Source: Rosa chinensis
Taxonomy: Eukaryota; Streptophyta; Magnoliopsida; Rosales; Rosaceae
Assembly: GCF_002994745.2 (NCBI RefSeq)
Contig: NC_037094.1
Span: 63,086,639-63,150,638, forward strand
Reading direction: 5' to 3'
Length of the DNA: 64,000 nucleotides
The notes below the pieces were generated by a model. The model was given only the letters and a program-made list of their open reading frames with translations, made no database searches and was not told where the DNA came from. Position numbers and translations under genes: made by a program. This document shows positions 59,922-64,000 of the stretch, piece by piece (the first letter of the stretch is position 1; each line of letters opens with the position of its first letter).

Positions 59922-60610
59922 TGTTTGAGCCCAAAAGTAATTTTGGCAAGATCCTTTAAGTGGATTTAGCATAGCGGGCCGATACCTGCGGCCCAAAAAT
60001 AAGCCTACTTGGATTTGGGTTATAGCTTTACCCATTCCGTAATCCATAAGGAAAACGAGCCCTTATTGGAGTCAAGTAGTAGAGATTGAATATGAAACTT
60101 CAATCAATAATCCTTCTATGACAAGGAACAGTCGAAACCCTAGGTGTAAATACCAGGTTTCAAGGACGAATTAGACACAACTCTCAAATCAACTAATCGC
60201 ACAGATGATCAAAGCCTCTCCAAAGCAACCCTACCTGCAACCTAGTCGCAACCCAGCGAAGCAAGGGTAACGCCTTCGCAACCCAGTGAAGCTAAAGTCA
60301 AGCTTTAGCAAAACCCGTGCTTTCTCCAAACTTCCCGGTGATTGCTCTGCTAAACCTGCAACGTTTGAGTATCGATTCGGTGTCGGGAAGAGATCACAAT
60401 CAAAGCCCTTACCCGTAAGGCAAGAAGTCCTTTTCTGGAAGGCAGAGAAAAGATCCTTGTGACGAGGTTGGTGCTCTCCTCGTCCACAGCGCTTGATTCA
60501 AGAAGTTAGGTCAAGGGACTCCCTGACGACTGCACCCTACTGTGCTGGCACGCCTGCGCACACGCTCAAAAGAGACAGTTTGCAAGCCAACTGGTTTTTG
60601 GAGCCAAACA
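59922..60610 (+). repeat. 3' LTR of element A
   Basis: 689 bp, 80 bp longer than the 5' LTR. The polypurine tract (GGGGCCTGGGGGGCAA) ends at 59921. The TATA box of the 5' copy is changed to TGTAAATA here. It is followed by target duplication GATTC. Confidence 0.9.
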
Positions 60611-61017
60611 GATTCAAAGGCGAAGCTTATAAAGACTATGATAGAATCTCTGTGAACGATTCTGTTCTTGCTGACTCAATATGGAATTCTGGGCTCAAGA
60701 AATTGTTTTCTGACATCAAAATTCGAAGGGAGGTTGCTGTTGGCTTATACCCAAAAATCAGATTCTACAAGGTTGGTTAGTGATTTGGGAGGCATATTGA
60801 TGAAAGTGTTGATCTTGAAGATGAAGGCATATTAGTTGGAGAAGAGACTGCCTTCTATGGCTCAGGGAATAGTGTTGTGGTTGAGGTGGCTCCCATTGAA
60901 GGGAGAGCTCTTCTACACATGGGCCCAAATGAATGCTGCATGAAGCTTGAAATATTACCAAGGGTATCAAGTATGTGTTTCAATCAGATGTTGTACTTGC
61001 ATGATGCCAATCCTTGA
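60611..61017 (+). pseudogene. 2-oxoglutarate/Fe(II) oxygenase-like exon, interrupted by element A
   Basis: Decayed coding sequence from the right edge of A. It reads FKGEAYKDYDRISVND, then DSIWNSGLKKLFSDIKIR, RFYKVG, two adjacent stops (TAG TGA at 60778-60783) and FGRHIDESVDLEDEG, whose HxD pair fits the iron-binding site. VEVAPIEGRALLH follows. After a frameshift near 60925, LHEA with a TGA, then ITKGIKYVF complete the C-terminus; the His of LHEA would be the distal iron ligand. The loop normally between the HxD motif and VEVAP is missing or intronic. Upstream exons are not recognised left of A. I assign the superfamily (P4H/2OG-Fe oxygenase) by these motifs; the exact gene is unknown. Confidence 0.55.
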
Positions 61018-61048
61018 TGATCTCTGATATAAACTTATGTTATATGTA

Positions 61049-64000
61049 ACGCCATGATTTTCGAACACAATTAACAAACAAATAAGAATGACAAATTACA
61101 CCAACGAGATGATTCCGACATCGATCCTAAATATCAGGAAGTTTTTTCTTTTAAAACAAGCATATGGCGAGTTTCTGAAACTCACAATGTCAATATAGAC
61201 TCATTCTTTAGAGTCAAATATTACATTACATAAAGTTTACGAATCAAGTTGCGTTAACCATTCAATAAGTTAACACTCCCTTAGAGCTTACTACATAATG
61301 GACGTTTAATAAAAGCAAAGTAACAAAATTAGCTTTAGACACCAACCGCTGCGATCGCAAGACTTCGACTTTAGCCATGAATACCCTGACCTGTAGGATT
61401 AACCCCTACACCATTGAATAGTATACCGGGTTGTAACAAACAAACCCGGTAAGCTTTTGAAACTCGTATGAGTAAACTCAACTAACAAAACAGGAACACA
61501 TGCTTAGATTATCACAACCTAACAAAATCAATAACATATAATACAACCAACTTCAAGTTCACATCTTTCAAATATCAACTTAGATAAGTCAACTCATGAC
61601 TAAAAATCACATGTTATAACTCTCACTCAGCATCTAATTACACAAAACACAATTAACATAATTCTACATCATGTAACATTACAGATGAAATCACAATATA
61701 ATGTCACCTAAATCATGATCCAATTCTCTATAACAAAACATTTTTTGCCCTCGTGACATTTTAAATCATTTTAAAACACAATAATAATTTTGCGAAGCAA
61801 TGCAAATCTCAAAGTATCGAAGTACTCACAATTTAAACAAAGTAAAATCAGTAATCCCTGCATAGAAATTAATTCAGGAGATCCTAAAATCACATGATTC
61901 AGTAACAGAATCCGAACCGGATTTCACCCTGGAACTTGAATTGGGCCTGCGGAGCCCACCCTTAGGTAAAGTTTTACCAAAAATTCGATAGAACTGCCCC
62001 TAAAAGTAGACAACCAAAAATAACAAAAACCTGGACATAAAGCTTAAATCAACATACCACCAACTACTTCTACATTCCAAGTACACCACTTAAAAACATA
62101 CTTAAACAGTTTGGTAATCAGAGCAATTCTACGAGTATAAAACCGATATACAACATGCGTAGGTTAAACAATAACCTACAATGATGATGAAGGTGACGAG
62201 CCCTATGCCTCGATGCCTACGCACGCTCGACCTTAACTAGTATGTAGACTGGGCATGTAAAATGTAAAAGCCTAGGAAAAAGCATTTAAAAATCGTTAGA
62301 GTGAGTGGACGAAAATAAGTAATTGTAAATGAAGAAGAACGAATATTTAATGCTTTCCAAAATTTATTCTCTAAAAACCCAAGTATGCAGTAAGGATTCG
62401 AGAAAATACTTTTAAATATTACAGAAACGAGCACCTCAAAAACAGTGCAAGACTCTTGAAATTACTCTTAATCCTCCTTTGTGCTGAAATCTCAAAATAT
62501 ACAGTAAATTAACTCATGCTGTAAATCATCTCGAAAACCGTCTCAAAATCTCGTTAAAATCTCGTATGATAAATATCTCAAATCATACTGTAAATCTCAT
62601 CTCAAAACTCTTGTTAAAATACTCATATAATCAAGTATCTCGAAATCTTTTCATAAATCCCGTATATCTCAAATATATAATTATAACTCAAAACCACTTT
62701 ATAAATCTCAATAGAAATACTCATGTCTCAAAATAGGCGATGACTAGAGGGAACTGCCGACTAGTTATCTCATGCCACCTGGAGGGGACTGCTAACCAGG
62801 GACGCAACGGAGGGTACTGCCTACCGGAAGAGGAGGTGATGGTTAGAGGGTACTGCCAACTAACCATAGATAGTTAAAGGGTACTGCCGACTAACTATCT
62901 CATGCCATCTGGATGATACTGTCGACTAGACTCTTACTTGGAGGGGACTGCCGACCAGGTAATGCATGTATGCGTTAGCATATTTACATCCTCAAAACAA
63001 CTGAAATCAATCTCTTTAAAATATTAAACTCATGAAATTTCGATAACTCGTTTATATTCAAATACTTCAATATCATACTCATAATTCCTCATAAACTCAT
63101 TCGCTTTCCGAAAAGATATCTCAATAATGCAACCGTACTCAAATACTCGAAAATCATTAGTCCTCATCCTATTTTCTTAATCAACCACTTTCCAAAAACC
63201 ATTTCCCAATAAATCAATAACACATAACTTAAATACTCGATAATTAATAAAAGCTCTCGGAAAGGAAATTCAATAATAACCTCGTAAATTATAAATAAAT
63301 CTCATAATAAAAATAGTACTGCATTTATAATTTATTTTAAAATCAAATGTCCGCTCACAGATTGTGGCTACGACGGCCGTCTAACTTGAACTCGGTCTAC
63401 GCATCATCTTGACAAAATGATATTATAAAACTATTTCTCGGTAATCGGAAATAAATTGACGATAATAAAATCGAAACCCTAAAACCGATAATTCATCGGA
63501 AGTTCGAAATCATAACGGAACGAGGCCAAACTTCATATGTTATAATGACTCAATAATTATAACAACATATCAGATAATGGGATCGATCCAACTGTCTAAT
63601 CTTCCCGAATCGAAACTTGAATTTACGAAACTTCAGAAATTTCGATCATTTTCAAAACGTGCACCAACAAACCAAAGTAGGACGCTAGGAACGGCCGGAC
63701 GCACCCCAACGAGTCGCCACAAGCGGCTGTCCATGCGTCACCGGTTCCAGCCCTGAATTGGGTCACCAAATTACATCAACATGATCTTCTCATCATCCCA
63801 ACAACTTTCTCAACTATGACAATGCTCAGTTTCAAGTCTATTTATCGGAAATTACCTCAAAAACCTCATATTTCTTCTTGTAGTCGATTCTCCTTTCTCT
63901 GGAAAAATTGGGGCTAGCCACCGGTTGGGTTCAAACCACGAAGAACAGAGCTCTTCAAGATGTGGATGGTGGCGTGACCTAAGGTGGCCGGAAAACTAAG
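61049..64000 (-). mobile_element. D-related LTR sequence (F), limits unresolved
   Basis: No gene. The reverse complement of 61905-64000 follows the LTR of D block by block: TTTTGGTAAAAC...GGGTGGGC, CAGGGTGAAAT, GTCCACTCAC...CTAACG, and the Pro/Arg-rich GC block near the window edge. It is a diverged relative, and its 5' end lies beyond the window. It holds a series of seven hairpins at 62742-62961. The left limit is uncertain: 61049 (TGTAACGCCATG) could be an LTR terminus. No primer-binding site is recognised at the expected place. Confidence 0.55.
62742..62961 (-). repeat. seven hairpins with a shared loop and covarying stems
   Basis: The shared loop is about AGGGNACTGCCGA. Stem pairs: 62742-62747/62761-62766, 62778-62782/62796-62800, 62808-62810/62824-62826 (short), 62839-62846/62860-62867 (8 bp), 62868-62876/62892-62900 (9 bp), 62908-62912/62926-62930 (one G-T) and 62935-62941/62955-62961 (one G-T). 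The stem sequences differ but remain complementary. Confidence 0.85.

Larger units (their letters stand above)
7667..60610 (+). mobile_element. element A: Tat-lineage Ty3/gypsy retrotransposon, interrupted by B and C
   Basis: The outer ends are LTRs beginning TGTTTGAGCC and ending CCAAACA, with the 5-bp target duplication GATTC at 7662-7666 and 60611-60615. Removing B, C and their duplications leaves 14,196 bp of A: 7667-17046, 28720-30060 and 57136-60610. The sense strand carries gag, protease, RT, RNase H, a second RNase H and integrase without a chromodomain, which is the Tat arrangement. The antisense strand near the 3' LTR carries a plant mobile domain gene. Roughly twenty substitutions plus an 80-bp indel separate the two LTRs, making A the oldest layer. 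All its genes are broken. Confidence 0.9.

Noticed and set aside
61041..61060. TGTAACGCCATG as the definite start of a new plus-strand LTR
   Set aside because: The motif resembles chromoviral LTR starts, but the sequence to its right matches D in the reverse orientation and no partner end or target duplication is visible.

Overview
The window is plant nuclear DNA, almost certainly from a flowering plant (a eudicot by its AT-rich, intron-bearing flanks). About 85% of it is one nested stack of Ty3/gypsy LTR retrotransposons. There is no prokaryotic organisation: no operons, no ribosome binding sites, no CRISPR. The species cannot be fixed from the sequence.

Layout. 1-7661 is the left host flank: non-coding DNA, exon-like pieces of an unidentified spliced gene, a CACTA-like MITE, a 928-bp tandem duplication carrying LTRs of a small family (E), and a second possible MITE. 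7667-60610 is element A, a Tat-lineage element of about 14.2 kb once nested DNA is removed, flanked by the target duplication GATTC. Element B (17047-28714, same orientation, duplication CTATC) and element C (30061-57130, opposite orientation, duplication CACCT) are inserted into A. Element D (41564-55991) is inserted into the gag of C. D is a non-autonomous, chromovirus-like element in the unusual form LTR-internal-LTR-internal-LTR, and 384 bp of C are repeated on both sides of it. Right of A, 60611-61017 is a decayed exon of a 2-oxoglutarate/Fe(II) oxygenase-like gene that A interrupts. From about 61049 to the end lies D-related LTR sequence on the minus strand (F).

How the parts work. A, B and C carry gag-protease-RT-RNase H-second RNase H-integrase in one frame on the sense strand and a separate spliced gene on the antisense strand between pol and the 3' LTR. 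In B and C that gene has its own TATA box, a 5'UTR intron and two coding introns at identical positions. It encodes an N-terminal domain resembling the 'putative gypsy type transposon' family and a long coiled coil. In A the antisense gene instead encodes a plant mobile domain (PMD) plus a coiled coil. All copies here are broken by nonsense codons or frameshifts. LTR divergence falls from A to B to C, which matches the nesting order; D is very young.

The most unusual structure is in the LTRs of D and F. D has nine successive hairpins, each with a three-base loop (mostly GGG) and all but two with different stems. F has seven hairpins with a shared loop and stems that change in a compensatory way.
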